From contig CAVYNA010000004.1 in the NCBI GenBank assembly GCA_963769765.1, positions 124,001 through 188,000 of the forward strand: a DNA stretch of 64,000 nt. The letters are read 5' to 3'. Shown in pieces: positions 34,939 through 42,553 of the stretch; positions within the stretch are counted from its first letter, which is position 1; each line of letters opens with the position of its first letter. The position numbers were made by a program, and so were the translations under genes. This DNA comes from Bog-756 sp963769765. GTDB lineage: Bacteria > Actinomycetota > Acidimicrobiia > Acidimicrobiales > RAAP-2. A model generated the notes under the pieces. That model did no database searches and was not told where the DNA came from. It saw only the letters and a program-made list of their open reading frames with translations.

Positions 34939-37263
34939 ATGGCCCGTTCGACGTTCAGATCGGTGAGCTACGACCTCGAGTCGGTCATGGAGGTCGCCCG
35001 GCAGCTGTCGAGCCGGCCGGGAGGCACCAGCTCGACGGAGCTCGCCTCCGCACTCGGCTACAGCGGGGCGCGCAACGGCGCCTTCCTGACCCGGCTGGCC
35101 AACGCACGACTCTTCGGGCTGGTCACCGGTGCGTCGGGCGGTCTGACCCTCACCGATCGAGGGCGCCGTGCCGTCAGCCTCGCACCGACCGACTCGGGAC
35201 CGGCACGCCGTGAGGCGCTGCTCGCGGTCCCGCTGTTCCGGGCGCTCGTCGAGCGGTACGCGGGATCGGAGGTCCCGTCACGCGATCGACTCGAATCAGA
35301 GCTCCGAGTCGACTTCGGGGAATCACCGGCGAAGGCGCGGGTGACCGCGACCAAGTTCCTCGACTCGGTGAGACAAGCCGGTGCTCTCCAACCAACTCCC
35401 TCCACTTTGACAGCTATGAGCTGGAAGATCTTGGAGATTACTGATTTTACGGCAGGTACTGGACTCGATATTTCGCGGGGCGTAGGCTCGGTCCACGAGC
35501 AGCGCAGCCTGACCCGGGCGTCACGGCGGCGGGTGCGGACCCACCGCACCCCGTGGTACGGGAGAGAGGTGGGTGTGTCGATGGACCCGAGTGCCGAGGG
35601 CGACCGGCCCGCCACCAAGGACGAGCCCGAGGGGCTGTGGCTGGCGGATGAGGCCGGCGAGCGTGACCGCCATGGCGCACTGAGGCGTCGAGGCGGGGTC
35701 GCCGTGGCCGCCGTGGTCTGCCTGGCCGTGGTGGCCGTCCCGGTGTCGTTGGCCCTCACCGCGTCAGGCTCGCCTCCCCAGGCGTCGGGTCGGACGGCCG
35801 GCCTGGCACGCCTGAGCGGAGGGCCGGCCGTGTCCACCGTGCTGAACGCGCTCAGTGCGACCACCGACTCCGGCAACTTCCAGTTCACCTACTCGTTGAC
35901 CGGGACGCCTGCCACCACCACCCCGCCGCCGACCACGACGACAACGGTGCCGGCGGCGTGCCCGATGGCCGCCGGGCAGACCGGGGCGGCCGTCAGCGGC
36001 GGTGGGTCGTTGTCGGTGGGCGCCGCCTCTGGCACCTCGAGCTTCAAGGCAACCGGAAGCGCATCCGCGAGTCACGTGTCCAGCGGGAGCGTGCAGCTCG
36101 TGCCAGCCACGTCCCCGGCCGGCGTCCCCTTACCGAACGCGGTCAGCCCCGGAGGGGTGTCGGTTCCGCCCGCGGTGTGCTGCGCAGGCCCCATCGTGCA
36201 GGGGCCGGTATCACCGGCGAGGTCGCCCGCGGTCCCGCCGGCCACGGTGAGCCCCGGTGTGATCATGAAGTCGGCCCCGACCGGCAGAACGAATTCCGGT
36301 AGTGCAGTCAAGGTTGCAGCAGGCAATCGGGTGACGGCGTCCCGGACATCCTTGAGCGCCGTCGGGTGCATGGCGATCTCACCCGGCACGCCGACGGAGA
36401 CTCCGGTGTCCGGAAACGGCACCATCGACGTGAACCCGCTCGCCATGGTCGCGACGGCCGCGGTCGGCTCCACCACCGGGAGCGGCTCCACGAGCGGACT
36501 CAACGTGGTGGTCCGGCTCGACAGCTCGACCCTCTGGGAGCAGCTGAACGGCGGGAGCGCGGGACTCTCGGGTGGCCCGGCCAGCTCCGGACAGTCGATC
36601 TCCGGCTTCTCGGGTCTGGTCCTTGGGACGCTCGGCAACCGCAACGGCGCCGTGGCCATGCTCGGCATGGCCAGTCCCACCGGCTACCTCGACCTCGACC
36701 AGCAGCAGGTCAGCAACGCCGACAAGGTCGGGACGGGCGCCGTTGGGGGAGTGCCGGTCACCATCTACCAAGTCCAGGTGAGCCCGGCCCAGGAGGCCCA
36801 GGTTCCGGGCGCCTCGGCCGAGGAAACCACCACCATCACCGACGCGCTGACGACCCTCAAAGCGGAAGGGTACACCGGAACGACGGTGGAACTGTCGATC
36901 GACGGCGAGGGCTACATTCGCCAGGCCGTGTCCACGGCGAAGTTCACCGACGGCGGGACGTCCGTCCTTTCGGTGACGCTGTCCGACTTCGGCTGCGCGG
37001 GGACGGTGCTGATGCCCGGCCAGCAAGGTTCGGGCGTGCCGCCGACGCCCTGCACGTCGCCGGTCCCGACTACGTCCACGACGCCGACCACCGGGGCCCA
37101 GTCGCCGGTCCCGACCACCTCGACCTCGACCACTTCGACCTCCACGACCGTGGCGGCACCGCCAACGACAGCGGGGGGCAAGCTCACCCCGACCACGATC
37201 GTGGTGCCGCCGAACCAGACCCTGTCGCCCTCGACGACCACATCCACCTCGGCAGGAGGCTGA
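34939..37263 (+). CDS. ORF joining an HTH-like domain to a transmembrane, secreted-type region; possibly two genes read in frame
   Basis: 774 codons without a stop. Residues 1-150 (FRSVSYDLESVMEVARQLSS; ELASALGYSGARNGAFLTRL) look like a winged-helix protein of a small actinobacterial family. Residues 155-205 are encoded by an AT-richer stretch (35400-35475) and look non-coding-like. From residue 213 begins a cytoplasmic segment, one membrane helix (GVAVAAVVCLAVVAVPVSLALTA in part, about 253-273) and a ~490-residue extracellular region ending in a Thr/Ser/Pro-rich tail. A GTG at 35575 with GGAGAGAGG five bases before it, and a TAGGCT at 35483-35488, suggest that the membrane protein may start there. 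Either it is a one-piece transmembrane regulator or two genes. Function unknown. Confidence 0.5.
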   Translation: MARSTFRSVSYDLESVMEVARQLSSRPGGTSSTELASALGYSGARNGAFLTRLANARLFGLVTGASGGLTLTDRGRRAVSLAPTDSGPARREALLAVPLFRALVERYAGSEVPSRDRLESELRVDFGESPAKARVTATKFLDSVRQAGALQPTPSTLTAMSWKILEITDFTAGTGLDISRGVGSVHEQRSLTRASRRRVRTHRTPWYGREVGVSMDPSAEGDRPATKDEPEGLWLADEAGERDRHGALRRRGGVAVAAVVCLAVVAVPVSLALTASGSPPQASGRTAGLARLSGGPAVSTVLNALSATTDSGNFQFTYSLTGTPATTTPPPTTTTTVPAACPMAAGQTGAAVSGGGSLSVGAASGTSSFKATGSASASHVSSGSVQLVPATSPAGVPLPNAVSPGGVSVPPAVCCAGPIVQGPVSPARSPAVPPATVSPGVIMKSAPTGRTNSGSAVKVAAGNRVTASRTSLSAVGCMAISPGTPTETPVSGNGTIDVNPLAMVATAAVGSTTGSGSTSGLNVVVRLDSSTLWEQLNGGSAGLSGGPASSGQSISGFSGLVLGTLGNRNGAVAMLGMASPTGYLDLDQQQVSNADKVGTGAVGGVPVTIYQVQVSPAQEAQVPGASAEETTTITDALTTLKAEGYTGTTVELSIDGEGYIRQAVSTAKFTDGGTSVLSVTLSDFGCAGTVLMPGQQGSGVPPTPCTSPVPTTSTTPTTGAQSPVPTTSTSTTSTSTTVAAPPTTAGGKLTPTTIVVPPNQTLSPSTTTSTSAGG
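35483..35577 (+). promoter_or_regulatory. Possible internal promoter and start for the membrane-protein half
   Basis: TAGGCT (35483-35488) matches the -10 used by the neighbouring moxR gene. GGAGAGAGG (35561-35569) precedes GTG at 35575 and ATG at 35581, both in frame. If used, they yield a separate ~560-residue membrane-anchored protein. Confidence 0.4.
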
Positions 37264-37296
37264 TCGCCCGCCGCGCGCCCGGCCCCTGACCGCTCC

Positions 37297-38412
37297 TCAG
37301 ATCGTCTGCAGCATCCGTTCGAGGGCGACCCGCGCCCAGCGCGCGGTCTCCTCGTCGACCGTGATGCGGTTGCGGACCTCGCCCGCCACCAGGCCGTCCA
37401 GCACCCACGCGAGGTGGGCCGGGTCGATCCGGAACATGGTCGAGCACGGACAGACCAGCGGGTCGAGCGAGACGACCGTCTTGTCCGGTGACTCGTGGTC
37501 GAGGCGGTTCACCAGGTGGATCTCGGTGCCGATCCCGAGCACCGACCCGGGCGGCGCCTCGTCCACGGCGCGGATGATGAAGTCGGTGGAACCGACCTGG
37601 TCGGCAAGCACAGCGACCTCGTGGGCGCACTCGGGGTGCACGACGACGATGCCGTCGGGGTACTCGTCCCGGAAGGCGGCCACGTGCTCGGGCCGGAACC
37701 GCTGGTGGACGGAGCAGTGCCCCTTCCAGAGGAGAAGCGTCGCCGACTTGAGGGTCGCGTCATCGAGCCCTCCGCGGGCACGGACGGGATCCCACACCGC
37801 CATCGCGCCGGCCTGGTAGCCGAGCTCGAATCCGGTGTTGCGGCCGAGGTGCTGGTCGGGGAAGAAGAGCACCTGGTCGCCACGGGGCCGGCCGACGCCG
37901 TCGTCGCCGAGCGCCCACATGAGCACGGCACGTGCGTTCGAGGACGTGCAGACGGCGCCGCCATGCCGACCGACGAACGCCTTCAGCGCGGCCGAGGAAT
38001 TCATGTAGGTGATCGGCACGATGCGGTCGACGTCGGTGACTTGGGCGAGGACCTCCCATGCCTCCTCGACGGCGTCGATGTCGGCCATGTCGGCCATCGA
38101 GCATCCCGCGTTGAGATCCGGGAGGACGACCTGTTGGTGCGGCCCCGTGAGGATGTCGGCCGACTCGGCCATGAAGTGGACGCCGCAGAACACGACGAAC
38201 TCGGCGGCGGTCTGCTCGGCAGCGATGCGCGAGAGTCCGAAGGAGTCACCTCGGGCATCGGCCCAGGCCATCACCTCGTCCCGTTGATAGTGGTGCCCGA
38301 GGATGATCACCCTCGGGCCGAGCGCCGCCTTCGCCGCGGCGATCCACTCGGTGAGCGTCTCGGGGCTGGCGGTCGTGTAGCGGTCGGGGAGTGCCGTCTG
38401 GAGCCGGAGCAT
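37297..38412 (-). CDS. nadA: Quinolinate synthase
   Basis: 371 residues. NadA condenses iminoaspartate with dihydroxyacetone phosphate and needs a [4Fe-4S] cluster held by three cysteines. Candidates are visible in FCGVHFMAES, VVHPECAHEV and DPLVCPCSTMF. ILGHHYQRDEV near residue 40 and YMNSSAALKAF carry substrate-binding histidines, tyrosine and serines. The ATG at 38412 (MLRLQTALPD) is the natural family start; the frame is open another 108 codons but that part has no support. nadB and nadC are not in the window, so the usual nadABC cluster is broken up. Confidence 0.94.
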   Translation of the reverse strand: MLRLQTALPDRYTTASPETLTEWIAAAKAALGPRVIILGHHYQRDEVMAWADARGDSFGLSRIAAEQTAAEFVVFCGVHFMAESADILTGPHQQVVLPDLNAGCSMADMADIDAVEEAWEVLAQVTDVDRIVPITYMNSSAALKAFVGRHGGAVCTSSNARAVLMWALGDDGVGRPRGDQVLFFPDQHLGRNTGFELGYQAGAMAVWDPVRARGGLDDATLKSATLLLWKGHCSVHQRFRPEHVAAFRDEYPDGIVVVHPECAHEVAVLADQVGSTDFIIRAVDEAPPGSVLGIGTEIHLVNRLDHESPDKTVVSLDPLVCPCSTMFRIDPAHLAWVLDGLVAGEVRNRITVDEETARWARVALERMLQTI

Positions 38413-38840
38413 GGTGGGTATGACCCCCTTGGGGAGGCGCTCCGGTCTCGGCCGGCGGGGACAGCCTGGTCGCCCATCCGCGGGGTTGTCGGCCCCGGAG
38501 CGGTAGATGTTCGCCGGATACCAGGCCGGCGTTGTGCCCAGTGTAGGGCGGCGGCACCTGCGACGCACTGGATCCGGGGTCACCGACCGTCGACACGGTG
38601 GCCACCGAACCGCTGCGGAGGTGGCGAGGAGCGAGACGGGACCTCGGGGTGCTCTTCTCGAGCACGTGATGTATGCCGATGTATAGCGATGTATGTGCCT
38701 CAGAAGATGTAGGTCCCAGGACGGAACAGGCTTCAACAGGGACTCGGGACGGACTCGCGAGGACGGGCACGGCGGTGAGAGGACCTGGCAGTACCGCCGG
38801 GCACCTCAGCCGGCGTCGATGCCGGCCTCGTACGGTGAGC
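38413..38840. other. 428-base intergenic region between nadA and the TetR gene
   Basis: No convincing gene. It holds a possible nadA -10 (TACACT on the minus strand at 38540-38545, leader about 120 bases), a GTGCTC/GAGCAC hairpin (38649-38654 with 38660-38665) and, directly after it, three phased GATGTAT repeats. The hairpin could end tetR-type transcription, which runs toward nadA. Confidence 0.5.
38668..38694 (+). repeat. Three GATGTAT repeats with 10-bp period
   Basis: GATGTAT occurs at 38668, 38678 and 38688, spaced one helical turn apart, in an AT-rich patch upstream of nadA. Phased repeats of this kind are typical of cooperative regulator binding. The binding protein is unknown. Confidence 0.7.
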
Positions 38841-39455
38841 TCAGGCGTCTCCGACCGGTGATGACGCGGTCGCCCGAAGGCCGTCGACGATCATGCCGAG
38901 CAGGCGCCGGCTCTGGCCCTCTGTCAGGGTCGAGTTGGTGCACATCGGACCCACGAGCTGGAGCACGTCGTCGCCGTCGAGGTCCGTCCGGATGGCGCCC
39001 GCCTGTTGCGCCCCGCTGATCACCAGCCCCATCGCGTACTCGATCCGGTCCCGCATCCGCACCTTGAGGTCGGGGCTCTTCTCGAATGCCTCATGGAGCT
39101 CGTTGAGGAAGGTCCGCTTTCCCTGCGCGTACCGTACGAATGCCTCGAGGAAGGCGACGACGGCCGGATAGGGCTCGAGCTCGGCGACCACCCGTTCCGC
39201 GGTCTGCACGAGCCCTTCGACGTCGTTCCGGTACACCGCCTCGACCACCTCGAGCCGAGTCGGGAAGTGCCGGTAGAGCGTCCCGACCCCGACCCCGGCC
39301 TCCTTCGCGATCGCCTCCATCGAGGCGCTCCCGCCGTCCCGGGCGAAGACCACCCGGGCCGCCACGACGAGCCGGTCGTAGTTGCGTCGTGCATCGGCCC
39401 GCATCGGCCGGGTCTCGACTTCATCGACGCTGTTCTTCTGGCTGGTCGCAGACAT
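38841..39455 (-). CDS. TetR-family transcriptional regulator
   Basis: 204 residues. The HTH spans about residues 27-70: YDRLVVAARVVFARDGG, then MEAIAKEAGVGVGTLYRHF, the classic TetR recognition helix. The C-terminal ligand domain has a TetR_C-like pattern with FLEAFVRYAQGKRTFL. It is divergent from an MFS drug-type transporter with 104 bases between the starts, and the interval holds two inverted repeats over the transporter's promoter; it is expected to repress the transporter and possibly itself. A GGAGAGAAGG site precedes the ATG. Confidence 0.92.
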   Translation of the reverse strand: MSATSQKNSVDEVETRPMRADARRNYDRLVVAARVVFARDGGSASMEAIAKEAGVGVGTLYRHFPTRLEVVEAVYRNDVEGLVQTAERVVAELEPYPAVVAFLEAFVRYAQGKRTFLNELHEAFEKSPDLKVRMRDRIEYAMGLVISGAQQAGAIRTDLDGDDVLQLVGPMCTNSTLTEGQSRRLLGMIVDGLRATASSPVGDA

Positions 39456-39480
39456 CCTTCTCTCCGGCGGTCACTGGCGC

Positions 39481-39526
39481 TTGCTATCCGGAGGCACCCT
39501 CCGTATACTAAGTGGAGGAAGCTTCC
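39481..39526 (+). promoter_or_regulatory. Promoter of the MFS transporter with two palindromic operators
   Basis: -35 TTGCTA (39481-39486), 17-base spacer, -10 TATACT (39504-39509). A perfect inverted repeat CGGAGG-CAC-CCTCCG (39489-39503) fills the spacer. A second palindrome GGAAGCTTCC (39517-39526) lies over the predicted start of transcription. Both are suited to TetR binding that blocks polymerase. Confidence 0.65.
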
Positions 39527-39559
39527 GCTTCAAGGATACCAGCGGAAAGGTCGTCGTCA

Positions 39560-41098
39560 ATGCCCTCCATTCTCACCAGTCAGGCGCCTCCGCCCGACAC
39601 CCAGCCGGTCCCCGACACGCCGTCGGGACGAAGCCGGAGCCGGAGCCGTGTGCGGCGCTCCACCGTCTTCTTGTTCGTCATCCTCGTCGCGCAGCTCATG
39701 GTCGTCTTGGACACCACGATCGTGAACGTCGCCCTGCCCCACGTGCAGCGGGGGCTCGGCATGTCCAGCGGGGCCCTCTCCTGGGTCCTCAACGCCTACA
39801 TCCTCACGTTCGGTGGGCTCCTCCTCCTCGGTGCCCGGTCGGGCGACCTCTTGGGGCGGAGGCGCACCTTCCTCTTCGGCATCGCCCTCTTCACGTGCAG
39901 CTCGCTCGTCGGGGGCCTCGCGGTCTCCGGATGGATGCTGCTAGCCGCCAGGGCGGCTCAGGGCGCGGGCGCGGCGTTCGCCGCGCCGTCCGCCCTCTCC
40001 CTGCTCACCACGAGGTTCGCCGAGGGTCCCGAACGCCTCCGTGCGATCGGGCTGTACACGACGGTCTCCGCGGCGGGGGGCGCAACCGGGCTGGTCGCAG
40101 GGGGCCTCCTCACCGAGCTGGTCTCGTGGCGCTGGGTGATGTTTGTGAACGTCCCGATCGGCCTCGCGGTCTGGATCGTCGGACGCACGGTTCTCACGGA
40201 GACCGTTCGCCGCCACGGCCGGTTCGATCTGGCCGGGGCCCTCACGTCGACGCTCGGGATGACCGCCGTCGTGTTCGGGCTCGTCGAGGCGGGAGGCAGC
40301 GGGTGGACGTCGCCCTCGACCATCGTCCCGCTCGTCGTCGGGACCGGGATGCTCGCGGTCTTCGTCCACAACGAGAGACGGGTGCAGGAGCCGATCCTGC
40401 CCCTCCGACTCCTCGCCCAGTCGACGAGGAACGCCGCGAACGCGGCTCGTGCGCTCCTCTATGCGGGGATGTACGGGCTGTTCTTCTTCCTCGTGCAGTT
40501 CTTGCAGGATGTCCAGGGCTACTCCCCACTGCGAGCTGGACTCGCGTTCTTGCCGATGCCCGTTTCGGTGTTCCTGTCGTCACAGCTCACCAGTCGCGTG
40601 CTCGTCCGGCTCTTTCCACAGCGGACGGTGATGATCACGGGCGCGGCGCTGGCCACGCTCAGCCTTGTCCTCGCGACCCAGGTGCGTGCAGGCACGTCCT
40701 ACGCGCAGATCGTCGTCTCCCTTGTTCTCTTGGGGATGGGCTCGGGAATCTCGTTCGTGAGCCTCACCTCGGCGTCGCTCGCGGGGGTCGAGCCCGGAGA
40801 CGCGGGCGCCGCGTCAGGTCTGATCAACGTGAGCCAGCAGTTGGGTGCCGCACTGGGACTCGCCGTGCTCGTTTCCGCCTTCGGCGATCTCACGCGGCAT
40901 GCCCAGCTCGGCGGGCAGGTCGCCGCCGCTGCGGTGCGCCGCGTCGACGGGGTGCTCGTCCACGGGCTCGACGCAGTGCTCGCCATCGGTGCGCTCTTCA
41001 CCGTCACCGCGCTGGTGCTGGTGGCCGCAGGTGTCCGTTCGCTCCCCACGGATGAGGCACCCGACCCCGACGCCGAGCTCGTCGATCAGCCTGCCTGA
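39560..41098 (+). CDS. MFS transporter, DHA2 (14-helix) drug efflux type
   Basis: 512 residues. The first helix ends in VVLDTTIVNVALPHVQRGL, motif D1 of the DHA2 family; motif A is GARSGDLLGRRRTFLFG; motif C-like GLYTTVSAAGGATGLVAGG lies in helix 5. About 14 membrane segments are visible. It should export hydrophobic or amphiphilic compounds using the proton gradient. The ATG at 39560 follows GGAAAGG at a 9-base spacing; the open frame extends into the operator region and is not used. Regulation by the divergent TetR protein is likely. The substrate is unknown. Confidence 0.92.
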   Translation: MPSILTSQAPPPDTQPVPDTPSGRSRSRSRVRRSTVFLFVILVAQLMVVLDTTIVNVALPHVQRGLGMSSGALSWVLNAYILTFGGLLLLGARSGDLLGRRRTFLFGIALFTCSSLVGGLAVSGWMLLAARAAQGAGAAFAAPSALSLLTTRFAEGPERLRAIGLYTTVSAAGGATGLVAGGLLTELVSWRWVMFVNVPIGLAVWIVGRTVLTETVRRHGRFDLAGALTSTLGMTAVVFGLVEAGGSGWTSPSTIVPLVVGTGMLAVFVHNERRVQEPILPLRLLAQSTRNAANAARALLYAGMYGLFFFLVQFLQDVQGYSPLRAGLAFLPMPVSVFLSSQLTSRVLVRLFPQRTVMITGAALATLSLVLATQVRAGTSYAQIVVSLVLLGMGSGISFVSLTSASLAGVEPGDAGAASGLINVSQQLGAALGLAVLVSAFGDLTRHAQLGGQVAAAAVRRVDGVLVHGLDAVLAIGALFTVTALVLVAAGVRSLPTDEAPDPDAELVDQPA

Positions 41099-41262
41099 CA
41101 AGGCACACGGCGGGTCCGCAGCAGTCGGGCGCGGACGTGGGAGGACCCGTGTCCTCCGGGTGACCTGCGCGACCGATTGAACAGACGGAGAGGACCGGTC
41201 GTACCAACCGGGAAGAGGGCGCGTCGACAACCACGACGACCACACAGGAAGAGGCGAACACG

Positions 41263-42459
41263 ATGCACGAGGGAGTCCGATTCCGCAGTGTCGGAGGCAA
41301 CCACGACCAGGTCGTCCATCGGGTGAGGAGGCCAGCGGCAGCACTGCTCGCGTGCCTCAGCGGATTCGTCCTCGTGGTGGCGACGGGGTCGTCGGCACGG
41401 GCCGTGACGCCACCGCCGAACAAGTTCGCACAGGTCGATCTCGTCGCGAGCGACGCGACGTTCGGTGCCAAGCTCGTCGATCCGAACCTCACCAATGCCT
41501 GGGGACTGGCGGCGCTGCCGGGGCAGCCCTTGTGGGTCTCGGACAACAACTCCGGAAACGCCAGCGTCTACAGCGGAGGCGTGAAGGGCGGCACCGTCAC
41601 ACTCGATCTGACGGTGCCGGTACCGGGGGGCAATCCCACAGGACAGGTCGCCAACCCGACGGCGAGACTGCCGCACGCGAAACAGGCATTCCTCGTGGGC
41701 GCAAACGCGGCGGACTTCATCGTCTCGACCGACTCGATCGGATCGACCCAGTCGCCCGGCGAGATCGCCGCGTGGAACGGCGGGCCGTCCTTCACCGTGA
41801 CGGACGGTCCCACCGGCGGGACCGGGGGCACGACTCCCGCGGGAGCCGTCTTCAAGGGGCTCGCCCTCTCCACGGCACCGACGGCCGGCCCGGAGCTCTT
41901 CGCCGCCGACGTGGCCAACGCGACCGTGGACATCTTCAGCCGTGCGTTCACACCGGTCAGCGCTCCCGCCGAGTTCAAGGATCCGAAGATCCCTGCCGGC
42001 TATGCGCCCTTCGGCATCCAAGAGCTGAAGGGCGACGTCTATGTGTCCTACGGCAAGCAGAACGCGAAGAGGACGAACGTGGTGCCAGGCACCGGGTTCG
42101 GGTATGTCGACGTCTACAGCCCGAACGGCGTCCTGGTCCATCACCTGATCTCGGGAGGCCCCACGAGCCCGCTGGACGAGCCGTGGGGACTCGCGATCGG
42201 ACCGAAGGGATTCGGACCGTTTGCGGGCAAGCTCCTGGTCGGCAACCTCGGTAACGGGTGGATCAACGCATTCGATCCGACGACCGGGACGTTCCTCGGT
42301 GCGCTGCAGACGAAGGGTGGTGCTCCGGTCGTCATCCACGGCCTGTGGGGCCTTCAGGCCGGCAGCTCCGCGTTCGGCGGAGCCGGAACGATCGTGTTCA
42401 GCGCCGGACCCTCGTCCTACGCGAAGGGAGTGCTCGGCACGCTGGCCCCGACCGCCTGA
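41263..42459 (+). CDS. Secreted TIGR03118-family protein (beta-propeller-like)
   Basis: 398 residues. A long N-region (~25 residues) precedes a signal peptide core AALLACLSGFVLVVATGSS and an ARA-type cleavage site. The mature protein begins with FAQVDLVASDATFGAKLVDP, followed by LTNAWGLAALPGQPLWVSDN, the opening of the TIGR03118 family, and ends in a second propeller-like repeat LDEPWGLAIGPKGFG...LLVGNLGNGWINAFDP. The function of this family is unknown. The start follows a GGAAGAGG. It is transcribed away from the MFS gene. An 8-bp tandem repeat begins at its last codons. Confidence 0.85.
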   Translation: MHEGVRFRSVGGNHDQVVHRVRRPAAALLACLSGFVLVVATGSSARAVTPPPNKFAQVDLVASDATFGAKLVDPNLTNAWGLAALPGQPLWVSDNNSGNASVYSGGVKGGTVTLDLTVPVPGGNPTGQVANPTARLPHAKQAFLVGANAADFIVSTDSIGSTQSPGEIAAWNGGPSFTVTDGPTGGTGGTTPAGAVFKGLALSTAPTAGPELFAADVANATVDIFSRAFTPVSAPAEFKDPKIPAGYAPFGIQELKGDVYVSYGKQNAKRTNVVPGTGFGYVDVYSPNGVLVHHLISGGPTSPLDEPWGLAIGPKGFGPFAGKLLVGNLGNGWINAFDPTTGTFLGALQTKGGAPVVIHGLWGLQAGSSAFGGAGTIVFSAGPSSYAKGVLGTLAPTA

Positions 42460-42493
42460 CCGCCTGACCGCCTGACCGCCTGACCGACTGACC
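42450..42493 (+). repeat. 8-bp tandem repeat (GACCGCCT) across a stop codon
   Basis: Four perfect copies of GACCGCCT, then one variant GACCGACT and a partial GACC. Each junction makes TGA. As 8 is not a multiple of 3, successive TGAs fall in all three frames, so translation would end whatever the frame. Copy-number slippage here would not extend the protein. Confidence 0.9.
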
Positions 42494-42553
42494 ACATGAG
42501 CACCTGAGCGCACGACGGCATGGACGGGCGCCCGCGCACGGCACACTGGTGAC

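Noticed and set aside
38413..38736. Upstream extension of nadA to a 479-codon product
   Set aside because: The added 108 residues are low in motif content and cross the probable promoter; the family starts at the ATG at 38412.
42450..42493. 8-bp repeats considered as a phase-variation switch
   Set aside because: The repeat begins at the end of the gene, and every frame meets TGA at once, so a change in copy number would not switch a product on or off.
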